Of a stretch of 64,000 bases of DNA, positions 36,301-44,329 are shown one piece after another. Location: contig NZ_AYMU01000005.1 of the NCBI RefSeq assembly GCF_000633395.1, forward strand, positions 372,001-436,000, given 5' to 3'. Each line of letters starts with the position of its first letter. Within the stretch, counting starts at the first letter, position 1. The notes under the pieces are model-generated. The model was not told the DNA's origin. It ran no database searches and saw nothing but the letters and a program-made list of their open reading frames with translations. The position numbers were made by a program, and so were the translations under genes. This DNA is from Pseudomonas sp. PH1b (GTDB lineage: Bacteria; Pseudomonadota; Gammaproteobacteria; Pseudomonadales; Pseudomonadaceae).

Positions 36301-36406
36301 GGTACTGCGCCACCGGCAGCTGGGGAATCGCCATGGCGCCCGCCAGCAGAATGAAGAAGGCGACCACCCAGGCGAATACCGGGCGGTCAATAAAGAATTG
36401 CGGCAT
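33308..36406 (-). CDS. RND multidrug efflux permease (HAE1 family)
   Basis: Inner-membrane proton-driven pump component, 1032 residues, typical for AcrB/MexB relatives. The start is MPQFFIDRPVFAWVVAFFILLAG. Family hallmarks are the N-terminal ALPVAQYP-like motif (LPVAQYPTVAPP), GADHLLYFSSQSS, GIVVDDAIVVVENVER-type TM4 (GILVDDAIVVVENVE, whose D-D pair is the proton relay) and the C-terminal KNAILIIEFA. The adaptor gene is 10 bp upstream in the same operon. No outer-membrane factor gene adjoins it, so it must borrow an OprM/TolC-type channel. It is divergent from the RstA-like regulator. Substrates are unknown. Confidence 0.93.
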   Translation of the reverse strand: MPQFFIDRPVFAWVVAFFILLAGAMAIPQLPVAQYPTVAPPQIEIYAAYPGASAQTLDESVVSLIEQELNGADHLLYFSSQSSLGSATITATFQPGTNPELAQVDVQNRLKAVEPRLPQAVTQQGLQVEKVSAGFLLLITLTSSDGRLNDVALSDYLARNVMNEIRRLDGVGKAQLYGAERAMRIWLDPQKLIGFNLTPADVNAAVAAQNAQVPAGSIGDLPNPASQEITATILVKGQLSSPEEFADIVLRANPDGSTVRIGDVARVEVGSQEYQYGTRLNGKPSTAVGVQLSPGANALNTATLIRAKMDELSRYFPAGVEYKIPYDTSPFVKVSITKVIYTLAEAMVLVFLVMFLFLQNIRYTLIPTLVVPVALMGTFATMLALGFSINVLTMFGMVLAIGILVDDAIVVVENVERIMATEGLSPKEATRKAMQQITGAIIGITLVLVAVFIPMAFMPGSVGVIYQQFSLSMATSILFSAFLALTLTPALCATLLKPIAAGEHHERTGFFGWFNRRFERLSDSYQGGVTYALKRSGRYLLIYGVLLVIMALLFSRLPSSFLPVEDQGYTITDIQLPPGASQNRTIKVVEQIEAHNASEPGVGDSTIILGFSFSGNGQNAALAFTTLKDWSQRGSKDSAMSIADRANAALSAIKDAVVYAVLPPPIDGLGTSSGFEFRLQDRGGVGHAALMQARDELLKATEKSPILANVRESALAEAPQVQLEVDRKQANALGVSFADIGSLLSTALGSSYINDFPNQGRMQRVVIQAEGDQRSQVEDLLRLNVRNSAGKMVPLSAFVRASWSLGPAQLTRYNGYPAIAVSGEPAPGHSTGQAMQEIERLVAQLPTGLGLEWTGLSLQERLSGSQAPLLLGLSLLIVFLCLAALYESWSIPTSVLLVVPLGVLGAVLAVTLRGMPNDVFFKVGLITIIGLSAKNAILIIEFAKSLYDEGHDLIDATVQAARLRLRPIIMTSLAFILGVVPLAIATGASSASQQAIGTGVIGGMITATLAVIFVPVFFVVVMKLVKRGSPKD

Positions 36407-36416
36407 GTTGTACTAC

Positions 36417-37571
36417 CTACTGGCCAGGGTTCTGGACGGACGCAAGGGGGCTGTCATCGATCTCGACCGGCGCGCCCGGGCGGGCATGCTGCAGGCCTTC
36501 GACGACGATGCGGTCGCCGGGCTTGAGGCCTTCGGTGACGATCCAGCGGTCTTTGAGCACACCACCCAGCTGCACCGGGTGTTGCACCACCTGGTTCTGG
36601 GCATCCACCAGCAGCACCTGGGCGATCCCCGCGCTGTCGCGCTGGATGGCCCGCTGCGGCACGCTGATGCCTTGCTGGTTGACGGCCTGCTCCAGGCGCA
36701 CGCGCACGAAGCTGCCGGGCAGCAGGTCGAGGTCCGGGTTGGGGAACTCGCTGCGCAGGATGATCTGCCCGGTGCCGGGGTCGACGCTGATGTCGGCGAA
36801 CAGCAGCTTGCCCGGCAACGGGTAGAGGCTGCCGTCATCCTGGATCAGGGTGGCCTTGGCCTGGTCCTTGCCGACCTGCTGCAACTGTCCGGCACGCAAG
36901 GCTCGGCGCAGCTCGTTGAGTTCGCGGGTCGACTGGGTCAGGTCGGCGTGGATCGGGTCCAACTGCTGGATCAGCGCCAGGGGCGTGCTTTCGTTCTGGC
37001 CTACCAGGGCGCCTTCGGTGACCAGGGCGCGGCCGACACGCCCGGAGATCGGTGCAGTGACCGTGGCATAGCCGAGGTTGAGCCGGGCCCGCTGGACGGC
37101 TGCCTGGTTGGCGGCGACGTCCGCGGCGCTCTGGCGCGCATTGGCCCGGGCGTTGTCGTAGTCCTGGCCACTGATGGCGTGCTCGGCGATCAGCTTGGAG
37201 TAGCGCTGTTCTTGCAACTGGGCCTGGAAGGCCACGGCTTCAGCCTTGCGCAGGCTGGCCAGGGCGCTGTCGAGATCGGCCTTGAAGGGCGCCGGGTCGA
37301 TGCGAAACAGCACGTCACCCTGCTTGACGTCGGAGCCCTCGCGGAAGGTGCGCTGCAGCACCACCCCGGCAACCCGGGCGCGGACTTCGGCGATCCGCGG
37401 CGCGGCGATGCGCCCGCTGAGTTCGCTGGTGATCGACAATGCCTGGCTCTGGATCGTCTCGATCCGCACCTTGGCCGGCGGTGGTGCCTGTTCGCCCTCG
37501 TTGTTGCCACAGGCGCTCAGCGCCGCTGCCAGAACAATCAGGCAGGCTGGCGCAAAGAGTTTATTCGACAT
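36417..37571 (-). CDS. RND efflux periplasmic adaptor (membrane fusion protein)
   Basis: Periplasmic adaptor linking the permease to an outer-membrane channel. It has 384 residues from ATG 37571. A lipobox (LSAC at about residues 18-21) predicts inner-membrane lipidation as in MexA/AcrA. The lipoyl, alpha-hairpin and beta-barrel domains are visible: ELSGRIAAPRIAEVRARVAGVV, GDVLFRIDPAPFKADLDSA, the coiled-coil helical region AEHAISGQDYDNARANARQS, TVTAPISGRVGRALVTEGALV and DISVDPGTGQIILRSEFPNP. It is the first gene of the adaptor-permease operon, divergent from the response regulator with 202 bp between. Confidence 0.94.
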   Translation of the reverse strand: MSNKLFAPACLIVLAAALSACGNNEGEQAPPPAKVRIETIQSQALSITSELSGRIAAPRIAEVRARVAGVVLQRTFREGSDVKQGDVLFRIDPAPFKADLDSALASLRKAEAVAFQAQLQEQRYSKLIAEHAISGQDYDNARANARQSAADVAANQAAVQRARLNLGYATVTAPISGRVGRALVTEGALVGQNESTPLALIQQLDPIHADLTQSTRELNELRRALRAGQLQQVGKDQAKATLIQDDGSLYPLPGKLLFADISVDPGTGQIILRSEFPNPDLDLLPGSFVRVRLEQAVNQQGISVPQRAIQRDSAGIAQVLLVDAQNQVVQHPVQLGGVLKDRWIVTEGLKPGDRIVVEGLQHARPGAPVEIDDSPLASVQNPGQ

Positions 37572-37622
37572 GCTGATACCCCAATAATGACCTCGGCATG
37601 CTAAGGGCATGGGTCAAGGCCC

Positions 37623-37662
37623 GCTGTGAAGCTGTGTAGGTGCTGTGTGAAAAAGTGTGAAG
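37623..37662. promoter_or_regulatory. Phased TGTGAA/GCTGTGT direct repeats between RND operon and RstA-like gene
   Basis: TGTGAA occurs at 37625, 37646 and 37656, and GCTGTGT at 37631 and 37642, exactly 11 bp apart. OmpR/PhoB-family regulators bind head-to-tail repeats with about 10-11-bp phasing, so this cluster is a good candidate site for the adjacent RstA-like regulator. It lies about 50 bp upstream of the adaptor gene start. Confidence 0.5.
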
Positions 37663-37773
37663 CGGGCGCGCCGCCATGGCCAGTGTTGTATATCCTTGGC
37701 GACTTGCTGGTGGTGCCCGGTGCTTTATAAGGGACGCCGGCGCTCTGTATTTCTTCAATAAAGACCCCATGTC

Positions 37774-38475
37774 ATGCCCAACATCCTTCTCGTCGAAGAC
37801 GACACCGCGCTCTCCGAACTGATCGCCAGCTACCTGGAGCGCAATGGCTATCAAGTCAGCGTGATCAGCCGTGGCGACCAGGTGCGGGAGCGGGCCAGGG
37901 CCACGCCGCCGGACCTGGTGATCCTCGACCTGATGCTGCCGGGCCTGGACGGTCTGCAGGTCTGCCGGTTGCTGCGCGCCGACTCGGCCACCTTGCCGAT
38001 CCTGATGCTGACGGCCCGCGATGATAGCCACGATCAGGTCCTGGGTCTGGAAATGGGCGCCGACGACTATGTGACAAAACCTTGCGAACCGCGAGTGCTA
38101 TTGGCTCGGGTCCGTACGTTGCTGCGCCGCAGCAGCCTCAGTGAACCGCAGACCGCCAGCGACCAGATCCTCATGGGCAACCTGTGCATCGACCTGTCGG
38201 AGCGCACCGTGACCTGGCGCGAGCAGCTGGTCGAGCTGTCCAGTGGCGAGTACAACCTGTTGGTGGTACTGGCCCGGCATGCCGGTGAAGTCCTGAGCCG
38301 CGACCAGATCCTCCAGCGCTTGCGAGGCATCGAGTTCAACGGCACCGACCGCTCGGTGGACGTGGCGATTTCCAAGCTGCGGCGCAAGTTCGACGATCAC
38401 GCCGGCGAGGCCCGCAAGATCAAGACGGTGTGGGGCAAAGGCTACCTGTTCAGCCGTTCCGAGTGGGAATGCTGA
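37774..38475 (+). CDS. OmpR-family response regulator, RstA-like
   Basis: A 233-residue DNA-binding response regulator. The receiver domain (1-120) has E8/D9/D10, phospho-acceptor D52 in LVILDLMLPGLDG, T80 and K102 in YVTKP. The winged-helix domain has the RstA-type end LRGIEFNGTDRSVDVAISKLRRKF and KGYLFSR. The kinase gene starts 4 bp after its stop. Divergence from the RND operon with OmpR-type repeats between suggests that it controls the pump, which is an inference. In P. aeruginosa, a pair next to the PA3079-type RND gene is CprRS; whether this is its orthologue needs a tree. Confidence 0.9.
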   Translation: MPNILLVEDDTALSELIASYLERNGYQVSVISRGDQVRERARATPPDLVILDLMLPGLDGLQVCRLLRADSATLPILMLTARDDSHDQVLGLEMGADDYVTKPCEPRVLLARVRTLLRRSSLSEPQTASDQILMGNLCIDLSERTVTWREQLVELSSGEYNLLVVLARHAGEVLSRDQILQRLRGIEFNGTDRSVDVAISKLRRKFDDHAGEARKIKTVWGKGYLFSRSEWEC

Positions 38476-38479
38476 GACC

Positions 38480-39784
38480 ATGCTGCGCATCCTGGTCCGG
38501 TTGTACCTGATCACCATCGTTGCGTTCAGTGCCTCGATCTACTTGATTCCCGACCTGGTGATCAAGGTCTTCCACGAGCGTTTCCTGGACTACAACCTGG
38601 ACCAGTCCCGCGGGCTGCAGAGCCTGATCGTCAAGCAGTTCCGGGCCATGCCGGCGGCGCAGTGGCCGGCCCTGGCGGCAGAGATGGACCAGGAGTTCCA
38701 CCCGTTGCAAGTGGCCCTGGTGCGCATCGACGACCCGGACTTCAGCAGCTACGAGCGTGAGCGCCTGCAGCGCGGCGAGAAAGTCGTGCGCCTGGGGGAC
38801 TGGGGCTGGCGCACCCTGGCGGTGTCGCCGCTGGACGAGCAACTGGCGGTCAAGCTGGTGGTGCCGCCGGATCCGCTGGACGTCAACCTGCTGTACTGGA
38901 GCATCAACGTGCTCATCGTCGCGGTACTGCTGGCTTGCCTGCTGCTCTGGGTCCGGCCTCACTGGCATGACCTGGAGCGCCTCAAGCGCACCGCCGAACG
39001 CTTCGGCAAGGGCCACCTGAGCGAGCGCACGCAACTGTCCGCCCGCTCCAACATCGGCAGCCTGGCCCATGTCTTCGACACCATGGCCGGGGACATCGAG
39101 AACCTTCTCAACCAGCAGCGGGACCTGCTCAATGCGGTGTCCCACGAGTTGCGCACGCCCCTGACCCGGCTGGACTTCGGCCTGGCCCTGGTGCTCTCCG
39201 ACGACCTGCCGGCCGCCAGCCGCGAACGCCTGCAAGGGTTGGTGGCGCATATCCGCGAACTGGATGAACTGGTGCTGGAGCTGCTGTCCTACAGCCGCCT
39301 GCAGAACCCGGCCTGCCTGCCGGAGCAGGTCGAGGTGTCCCTGGACGAGTTCATCGACAGCATCCTGGGCAGCGTCGACGACGAACTGGAATCGGACATC
39401 GTCATCGATGTGCTGCTGCACGGCACTCTGGAGCGTTTCACCCTGGACCCGCGCCTGACTGCCCGAGCCCTGCAGAACCTCTTGCGCAACGCCACCCGCT
39501 ACTGCGAGAAGCGCATCCAGGTGGGGGTGCTGGTGAGCGATGAGGGCTGCGATATCTGGGTCGACGATGACGGCATCGGCATTCCCGACGACGAGCGCGA
39601 GCGGGTGTTCGAGCCGTTCTATCGCCTGGACCGCAGCCGCGATCGTTCCACGGGCGGTTTCGGCCTGGGCCTGGCCATCAGCCGTCGGGCCCTGGAGGCC
39701 CAGGGCGGGACCCTGACGGTGGAGGCCTCGCCCTTGGGCGGCGCGCGTTTTCGCCTGAGCCTGCCGCCCGCGCCCAGAGTCTGA
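38480..39784 (+). CDS. Sensor histidine kinase, RstB-like
   Basis: A 434-residue inner-membrane kinase. TM1 is at residues 8-26, a periplasmic sensor is at about 27-140, and TM2 at about 140-158 leads into the RstB-type linker VRPHWHDLERLKRTAERFGKGHLSER and a HAMP region. The phospho-histidine is H222 in NAVSHELRTPLTRLD. The ATPase part has LLRNATRYC (N box), DDDGIGIPDDER (G1) and GGFGLGLAIS (G2). It is co-transcribed with the RstA-like regulator. The sensed signal is unknown. REPIN array C follows after 17 bp. Confidence 0.92.
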   Translation: MLRILVRLYLITIVAFSASIYLIPDLVIKVFHERFLDYNLDQSRGLQSLIVKQFRAMPAAQWPALAAEMDQEFHPLQVALVRIDDPDFSSYERERLQRGEKVVRLGDWGWRTLAVSPLDEQLAVKLVVPPDPLDVNLLYWSINVLIVAVLLACLLLWVRPHWHDLERLKRTAERFGKGHLSERTQLSARSNIGSLAHVFDTMAGDIENLLNQQRDLLNAVSHELRTPLTRLDFGLALVLSDDLPAASRERLQGLVAHIRELDELVLELLSYSRLQNPACLPEQVEVSLDEFIDSILGSVDDELESDIVIDVLLHGTLERFTLDPRLTARALQNLLRNATRYCEKRIQVGVLVSDEGCDIWVDDDGIGIPDDERERVFEPFYRLDRSRDRSTGGFGLGLAISRRALEAQGGTLTVEASPLGGARFRLSLPPAPRV

Positions 39785-39801
39785 CTCCACCGCGCACGCC
39801 C

Positions 39802-40286
39802 GTAGGAGCCGGCAGCTAGACCGTGCCGTCCCCCGTAGGAGCCGGCTTGCCGGCGAAGAGGCCCTTGAGTCTTGCATCGCCTGGGTGGACGTCTTCGCTG
39901 GCAAGCCAGCTCCTACAGCAGTCAGACAGACCGTGCCGTTCCCCGTAGGAGCCGGCTTGCCGGCGAAGAGGCCCTTGAGTCTTGCATCGCCCGTGCGGAC
40001 GTCTTCGCTGGCAAGCCAGCTCCTACAGCAGTCAGCTAGTCCGTGCCGTTCCCCGTAGGAGCCGGCTTGCCGGCGAAGAGGCCTTTGAGTCTTGCATCGC
40101 CCGTGCGGACGTCTTCGCTGGCAAGCCAGCTCCTACAGCAGTCAGCTAGTCCGTGCGGTTCCCTGTAGGAGCCGGCTTGCCGGCGAAGAGGCCCTTGAGT
40201 CTTGCATCGCCTGGGTGGACGCCTTCGCTGGCAAGCCAGCTCCTACAGCTGTCAGATAGTCCGTGCCGTTCCCCGTAGGAGCCAGT
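39802..40286. repeat. REPIN array C: four 82-bp units, period exactly 110 bp, with broken left halves at both ends
   Basis: Complete units start at 39835, 39945, 40055 and 40165. A truncated left half (GTAGGAGCCGGCAG...) sits at 39802 and another (GTAGGAGCCAGTTCC...) at 40275, where the sixth unit would have begun. The loop is of the type CTTGAGTCTTGCATCGCC with variants (CGTGCGG or TGGGTGG), and the spacer is AGCAGTCAGCTAGTCCGTGC. The array separates two co-directional genes, the RstB-like kinase and a methyltransferase. Confidence 0.95.
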
Positions 40287-40382
40287 TCCTGCAGCGGGGG
40301 CAACTGACAGGAATTTCATGCGGTCTGTTGGCGGGCACGGTTTATCCTGATCGCCACTCACCCGCAATGAGGAGGTTCATTC

Positions 40383-41159
40383 ATGAACGAGCAGGCGATT
40401 CATCATGCTGCGGCAGACGGCTATCAACAGGCCGCCGATACCTATGTGCGGGGGCGACCGGACTATCCGTCAGCCCTCGACCCCTGGCTGCGGGAGACGC
40501 TGGGCCTTGAGCCGGGCAGGGTGGTGGTCGACCTGGGCGCCGGCACCGGCAAGTTCACCGGCCGCCTGCTGGCCACCGGGGCCCAGGTGATCGCCGTGGA
40601 GCCGGTGGCCGAGATGCGCGCCAGGCTCGCCGCGGCCTTGCCTCTGGCCCAGGCCTTGGACGGCAGCGCCGAGGCGATTCCCTTGCGCGATGCCTCGGTG
40701 GATGTGCTGGTCTGTGCCCAGGCCTTCCACTGGTTCGCCAGCAACGCGGCGCTGGACGAGATCCACCGGGTGCTCAAGCCCGGCGGCAAGCTGGCCCTGG
40801 TCTGGAACCTGCGCGATGCCCGGGTGCCCTGGGTGGCGCGCCTGGACGGCATCGTCAATGCCTTGCAAGGCGATACCCCGCGCTACTACACCGGCGCCTG
40901 GCGCCAGGTCTTTCCCCACCCGGGATTCGGCCCCCTGCAGGAGCAGCACTTCAGCCAGGGGCACAGCGGCTCGGTGGAAAACGTGATTTTCAATCGTGTG
41001 CGCTCCACCAGCTTTATCGCCGCCTTGCCCGAGGCCGAGCGCCAGGCCGTGGACCGGCAGATTGCTGCACTGATCGACAGCGAGCCGCAACTGCGCGGCC
41101 GGGCCGAAGTGACGGTGCCCTACGAGACCGCCGCCTTCCATTGCGTAAAGCCGGGCTGA
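40383..41159 (+). CDS. Class I SAM-dependent methyltransferase (UbiE/type-11 like)
   Basis: A 258-residue cytosolic methyltransferase from ATG 40383 with AGGAGG in the leader. Class I motifs are complete: motif I VVDLGAGTGKFTGRLL (residues 48-63), the acidic post-I AVEP, the D/motif II VDVLVCAQAFHWF and motif III RVLKPGGKLALVWN. The HWF...ALDEIHRVL signature is typical of the type-11 group found beside metabolic genes. The substrate is unknown. It stands alone, followed by a CCCTGT...ACAGGG hairpin (41161-41179) that may act as a weak terminator. Confidence 0.9.
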   Translation: MNEQAIHHAAADGYQQAADTYVRGRPDYPSALDPWLRETLGLEPGRVVVDLGAGTGKFTGRLLATGAQVIAVEPVAEMRARLAAALPLAQALDGSAEAIPLRDASVDVLVCAQAFHWFASNAALDEIHRVLKPGGKLALVWNLRDARVPWVARLDGIVNALQGDTPRYYTGAWRQVFPHPGFGPLQEQHFSQGHSGSVENVIFNRVRSTSFIAALPEAERQAVDRQIAALIDSEPQLRGRAEVTVPYETAAFHCVKPG

Positions 41160-41327
41160 GCCCTGTCGCCGCAACAGGGCTGGGCCGCACGCCAGCCCGC
41201 AAGGTCACAGGCAGCTGCCGGGGGGAGTGGGGCAGTCCCGTTTTTGTCCAATGCGCAGCCTTACGGCTCGGCGCTGCCCCTTGCTATAGTTCGGCCCTCA
41301 TTTTCTGCCCAGTAAAGGATCGCTGCC

Positions 41328-42140
41328 ATGACCGAATACCAAGCCTTTCGCGTCGAACTCGTCGACAACATCGCCCATGTGCAGATCAACCGTCCGGAAA
41401 AGATCAACGCCATGAACGCCGCGTTCTGGAGCGAGATCGTCGAGATCTTCCAATGGATCGACGACACCGATGCGGTGCGGGTGGTGGTGCTGAGCGGCGC
41501 GGGCAAGCATTTCTCCTCGGGCATCGACCTGATGATGCTGGCCGGCGTGGCCAACGAGCTGGGCAAGGACGTGGGCCGCAATGCTCGCCTGCTGCGGCGC
41601 AAGATCTTCCAGTTGCAGGCCTCCTTCAATGCCGTGGACAACTGTCGCAAGCCGGTGCTGGCGGCGATCCAGGGCTATTGCCTGGGCGGTGCCATCGACC
41701 TGATCAGCGCCTGCGACATGCGTTACGCCGCCGAAGATGCGCAATTCTCGATCAAGGAAATCGATATCGGCATGGCCGCGGACGTCGGCACATTGCAACG
41801 TTTGCCACGTATCATCGGCGACGGCATCCTGCGTGAGCTGGCCTACACTGGGCGCACCTTCGGCGCCGAGGAAGCACGCCGCATTGGCCTGGTCAACCGT
41901 ACCTACAGCGATGCCGCAAGCCTGCTGGACGGGGTCATGGAGATTGCCCGGGAGATCGCCGCCAAGTCGCCGATCGCGGTCAGCGGCACCAAGGAAATGC
42001 TCAGCTACATGCGTGACCACCGGATTGATGACGGCCTGGAATATGTCGCTACCTGGAACGCTGCCATGTTGCAGTCCAACGACTTGCGCGTGGCCATCGC
42101 CGCCCACATGAGCAAACAGAAACCCGAATTCCTGGATTGA
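41328..42140 (+). CDS. Delta(3,5)-Delta(2,4)-dienoyl-CoA isomerase (crotonase superfamily)
   Basis: Shifts conjugated double bonds during beta-oxidation of unsaturated fatty acids with odd-numbered double bonds. It has 270 residues from ATG 41328. The oxyanion-hole loops are GAGKHFSSGIDLMML and GYCLGGAIDL. All three acidic residues of the rat ECH1 active site are in register: D124 (GGAIDL), E144 (IKEIDIG) and D152 (AADVG), with the ECH1-like ADVGTLQRLPRIIG. This separates it from plain enoyl-CoA hydratases, which use two glutamates. nudC follows after 6 bp. Confidence 0.88.
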   Translation: MTEYQAFRVELVDNIAHVQINRPEKINAMNAAFWSEIVEIFQWIDDTDAVRVVVLSGAGKHFSSGIDLMMLAGVANELGKDVGRNARLLRRKIFQLQASFNAVDNCRKPVLAAIQGYCLGGAIDLISACDMRYAAEDAQFSIKEIDIGMAADVGTLQRLPRIIGDGILRELAYTGRTFGAEEARRIGLVNRTYSDAASLLDGVMEIAREIAAKSPIAVSGTKEMLSYMRDHRIDDGLEYVATWNAAMLQSNDLRVAIAAHMSKQKPEFLD

Positions 42141-42146
42141 TTGACG

Positions 42147-42977
42147 ATGATTGAACGCTGGACCACCGCAGTACTCGACACCGACCTTCCCGGCGGCTGG
42201 GCCGTGGCCCGCGGCCCGGACGGTTTTCTCTATGACGACAACGGCGCGCTGTTCCCCCGGCACTGGCTCAAGGGCCAGGACCTGCCGCTGCTGGCGGAAC
42301 ACGGCATCGGCCACCTGGATGGCGAGCCGGTGTACCTGCTGGAGTTGAGCGCTCGCGCCGAAGTGCCGGGCTGCGGCTGGAAAGGCCTGCGGGCCTTCAT
42401 GCTGGAGGGCGATCACACCCTGTACAAGGTCCTGGGCTATGCCGCGCAGATCGGCACCTGGGCCCGAGAGCATCGTTTCTGCGGCAGTTGCGGGCGGCCC
42501 ATGGCCCAGGTGCCGGGGGAGCGGGCGATGTATTGCCAGCCTTGCGACCTGCGCAGCTACCCGCGCATCTCGCCGAGCATGATCGTGTTGATCACCCGCG
42601 GTGACGAAATCCTCCTGGCCCGTTCGCCGCGCTTCGTCACCGGGGTCTACAGCACCCTGGCGGGCTTTGCCGAGCCCGGCGAGTCGGCGGAGGATTGCCT
42701 GATTCGCGAGGTGCGCGAAGAGGTGAGCATCGAGGTCACGAACATCCAGTACGTGGGCAGCCAGTGCTGGCCGTTCCCCCATTCGATGATGCTGGGCTTT
42801 CATGCCGAATACGCCGGCGGCGAGATCATCCCCCAGGAAGACGAGATCGAGGACGCCCAGTGGTTCAGCGTGCATGCGCTACCGCCGTTGCCGGCCTCGC
42901 GCTCGATTGCCCGCTACCTGATCGATCTCTATGTGGCGCGCCGCCTAGGCCACGCTGAACCAGTGCTGCCAGGCTAG
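42147..42977 (+). CDS. nudC: NAD(+) diphosphatase / NAD-RNA decapping enzyme NudC
   Basis: Hydrolyses NAD(H) and removes 5'-NAD caps from RNA. It has 276 residues from ATG 42147. The zinc ribbon has C112-x2-C115 and C130-x2-C133 (FCGSCGRPM ... MYCQPCD). The Nudix box [21 protein letters not shown] spans about 173-193. The NudC signature SQxWPFPxS is present as [14 protein letters not shown]. It lies 6 bp after the isomerase gene and is probably co-transcribed with it. The last 33 bp overlap, antisense, the 3' end of the convergent TSUP gene. Confidence 0.95.
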   Translation: MIERWTTAVLDTDLPGGWAVARGPDGFLYDDNGALFPRHWLKGQDLPLLAEHGIGHLDGEPVYLLELSARAEVPGCGWKGLRAFMLEGDHTLYKVLGYAAQIGTWAREHRFCGSCGRPMAQVPGERAMYCQPCDLRSYPRISPSMIVLITRGDEILLARSPRFVTGVYSTLAGFAEPGESAEDCLIREVREEVSIEVTNIQYVGSQCWPFPHSMMLGFHAEYAGGEIIPQEDEIEDAQWFSVHALPPLPASRSIARYLIDLYVARRLGHAEPVLPG

Positions 42978-43724
42978 GCGCACGGTCAGCCCGAGGACCA
43001 CGGTGATGAACACCGGGCGAATGAACTTGGCGCCACCGCTGATGGCGGTGCGGGCGCCGAAGAAAGCCCCGACCATCACCGACAGGCCCATGCTCAGGCC
43101 GATGATCCAGTCCACCTGCCCGGAAAAGATGAACACCGACAGCGCCGCGATGTTGCTGACGAAGTTCATGCTGCGGGCCACGCCGCTGGCCTTGACCAGG
43201 TCGATGGGGTAGAGCAGCAGGCTGCTCACCGTCCAGAAGGCCCCGGTGCCCGGGCCGGCCACGCCGTCATAGAAGCCCAGGCTGAAGCCCTGGCTCGATT
43301 GCCATTTCTTCTTGATCGGGGCATCGCTGTCCAGCGGCGCCTTGGGCGTACCGCCGAACAACAGGTACAGGCCACAGGCGAAGACGATCACCGGCAGCAT
43401 CTTGTTCAGCCATTCCGCCGGCAGGTAGTGGGCGACGATGGCCCCGGTCAGGGCGCCCACCAGGGTGCCGACGATGGCGTGGGTCCACTGCCGGGGGTGG
43501 AACAGCTTGCGCCGATAGAAGGTGAAACTGGCGGTGGCCGAGCCGAAGGTCGAACTCAGTTTGTTGGTGCCCAGCACCAGGTGCGGCGGCAGGCCAGCGG
43601 TGAGCAGGGCCGGGGTGGTGAGCAGACCGCCGCCGCCGGCGATGGCATCGATGAAGCCGGCGATGAAGGCCACGAGGGCGAGAATGGCGAGGGTGGTCAG
43701 GTCTACGCTGAGTTCGAAAGGCAT
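42945..43724 (-). CDS. TSUP-family (TauE/SafE, DUF81) membrane transporter
   Basis: A 259-residue inner-membrane protein from ATG 43724 with about seven or eight hydrophobic segments. The TauE/SafE pattern is clear: [27 protein letters not shown] at the N-terminus and [22 protein letters not shown] at mid-protein, the two repeated GG-x-G units. Members export or import sulfite, sulfoacetate or other organosulfur anions. Proximity to the sfn sulfur genes (beyond array D) would fit, but it is not in the same operon. Its end overlaps nudC by 33 bp. Confidence 0.9.
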   Translation of the reverse strand: MPFELSVDLTTLAILALVAFIAGFIDAIAGGGGLLTTPALLTAGLPPHLVLGTNKLSSTFGSATASFTFYRRKLFHPRQWTHAIVGTLVGALTGAIVAHYLPAEWLNKMLPVIVFACGLYLLFGGTPKAPLDSDAPIKKKWQSSQGFSLGFYDGVAGPGTGAFWTVSSLLLYPIDLVKASGVARSMNFVSNIAALSVFIFSGQVDWIIGLSMGLSVMVGAFFGARTAISGGAKFIRPVFITVVLGLTVRLAWQHWFSVA

Positions 43725-43865
43725 GGGGTCGGCTTATTTCGGCGAGAAGCGCAAAGGGGGCTGCGCGAAAGTGCGACATATTACCTGCAACCCCGCCCGC
43801 TGCGCGACCGCCACGACCTTGGTCTGATGCCGCTCCCCGAGTGCGGCGCCCGTCCGGATGACGCC

Positions 43866-44312
43866 TTCGCTGGCAAGCCAGCTCCTACGGGGCGGCACAC
43901 CGAAATTTCGCTGTAGGAGCCGGCTTGCCGGCGAAGAGGCCCCCGAGCCGAGCGCCCATCCGGATGACGCCTTCGCTGGCAAGCCAGCTCCTACAGGGCG
44001 GTGCACCGAAATTTCGCTGTAGGAGCCGGCTTGCCGGCGAAGAGGCCCCTGAGCCGTGCGCCCATCCGGATGACGCCTTCGCTGGCAAGCCAGCTCCTAC
44101 GGGGCGGTACACCGAAATTTCGCTGTAGGAGCCGGCTTGCCGGCGAAGAGGCCCCTGAGCCGTGCGCCCATCCGGATGACGCCTTCGCTGGCAAGCCAGC
44201 TCCTACGGGGCGGTGCGCCGAGATTTCGCTGTAGGAGCCGGCTTGCCGGCGAAGAGGCCCCCGAGCCGAGCGCCTGTCCGGATGACGCCTTCGCTGGCAA
44301 GCCAGCTCCTAC
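43866..44312. repeat. REPIN array D: four 82-bp units, period exactly 106 bp, plus orphan right half
   Basis: Complete units start at 43913, 44019, 44125 and 44231. An unpaired right half is at 43866-43888. The array-specific loop is of the type GAGCCGnGCGCCCATCCGGATGACG and the spacer is GGGGCGGTnCACCGAAATTTCGCT. It lies between the start of the TSUP gene and the end of the SfnB-family gene, both on the minus strand, so it is downstream of one and upstream of the other. Short frames inside it are repeat-derived, not genes. Confidence 0.95.
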
Positions 44313-44329
44313 AAGGGCTGTGCCTGAGG

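Noticed and set aside
32966..36526. A 1186-codon plus-strand frame opposite the RND permease
   Set aside because: Antisense shadow of an unambiguous RND gene; the product is His/Gly/Gln-rich and low in hydrophobic structure.
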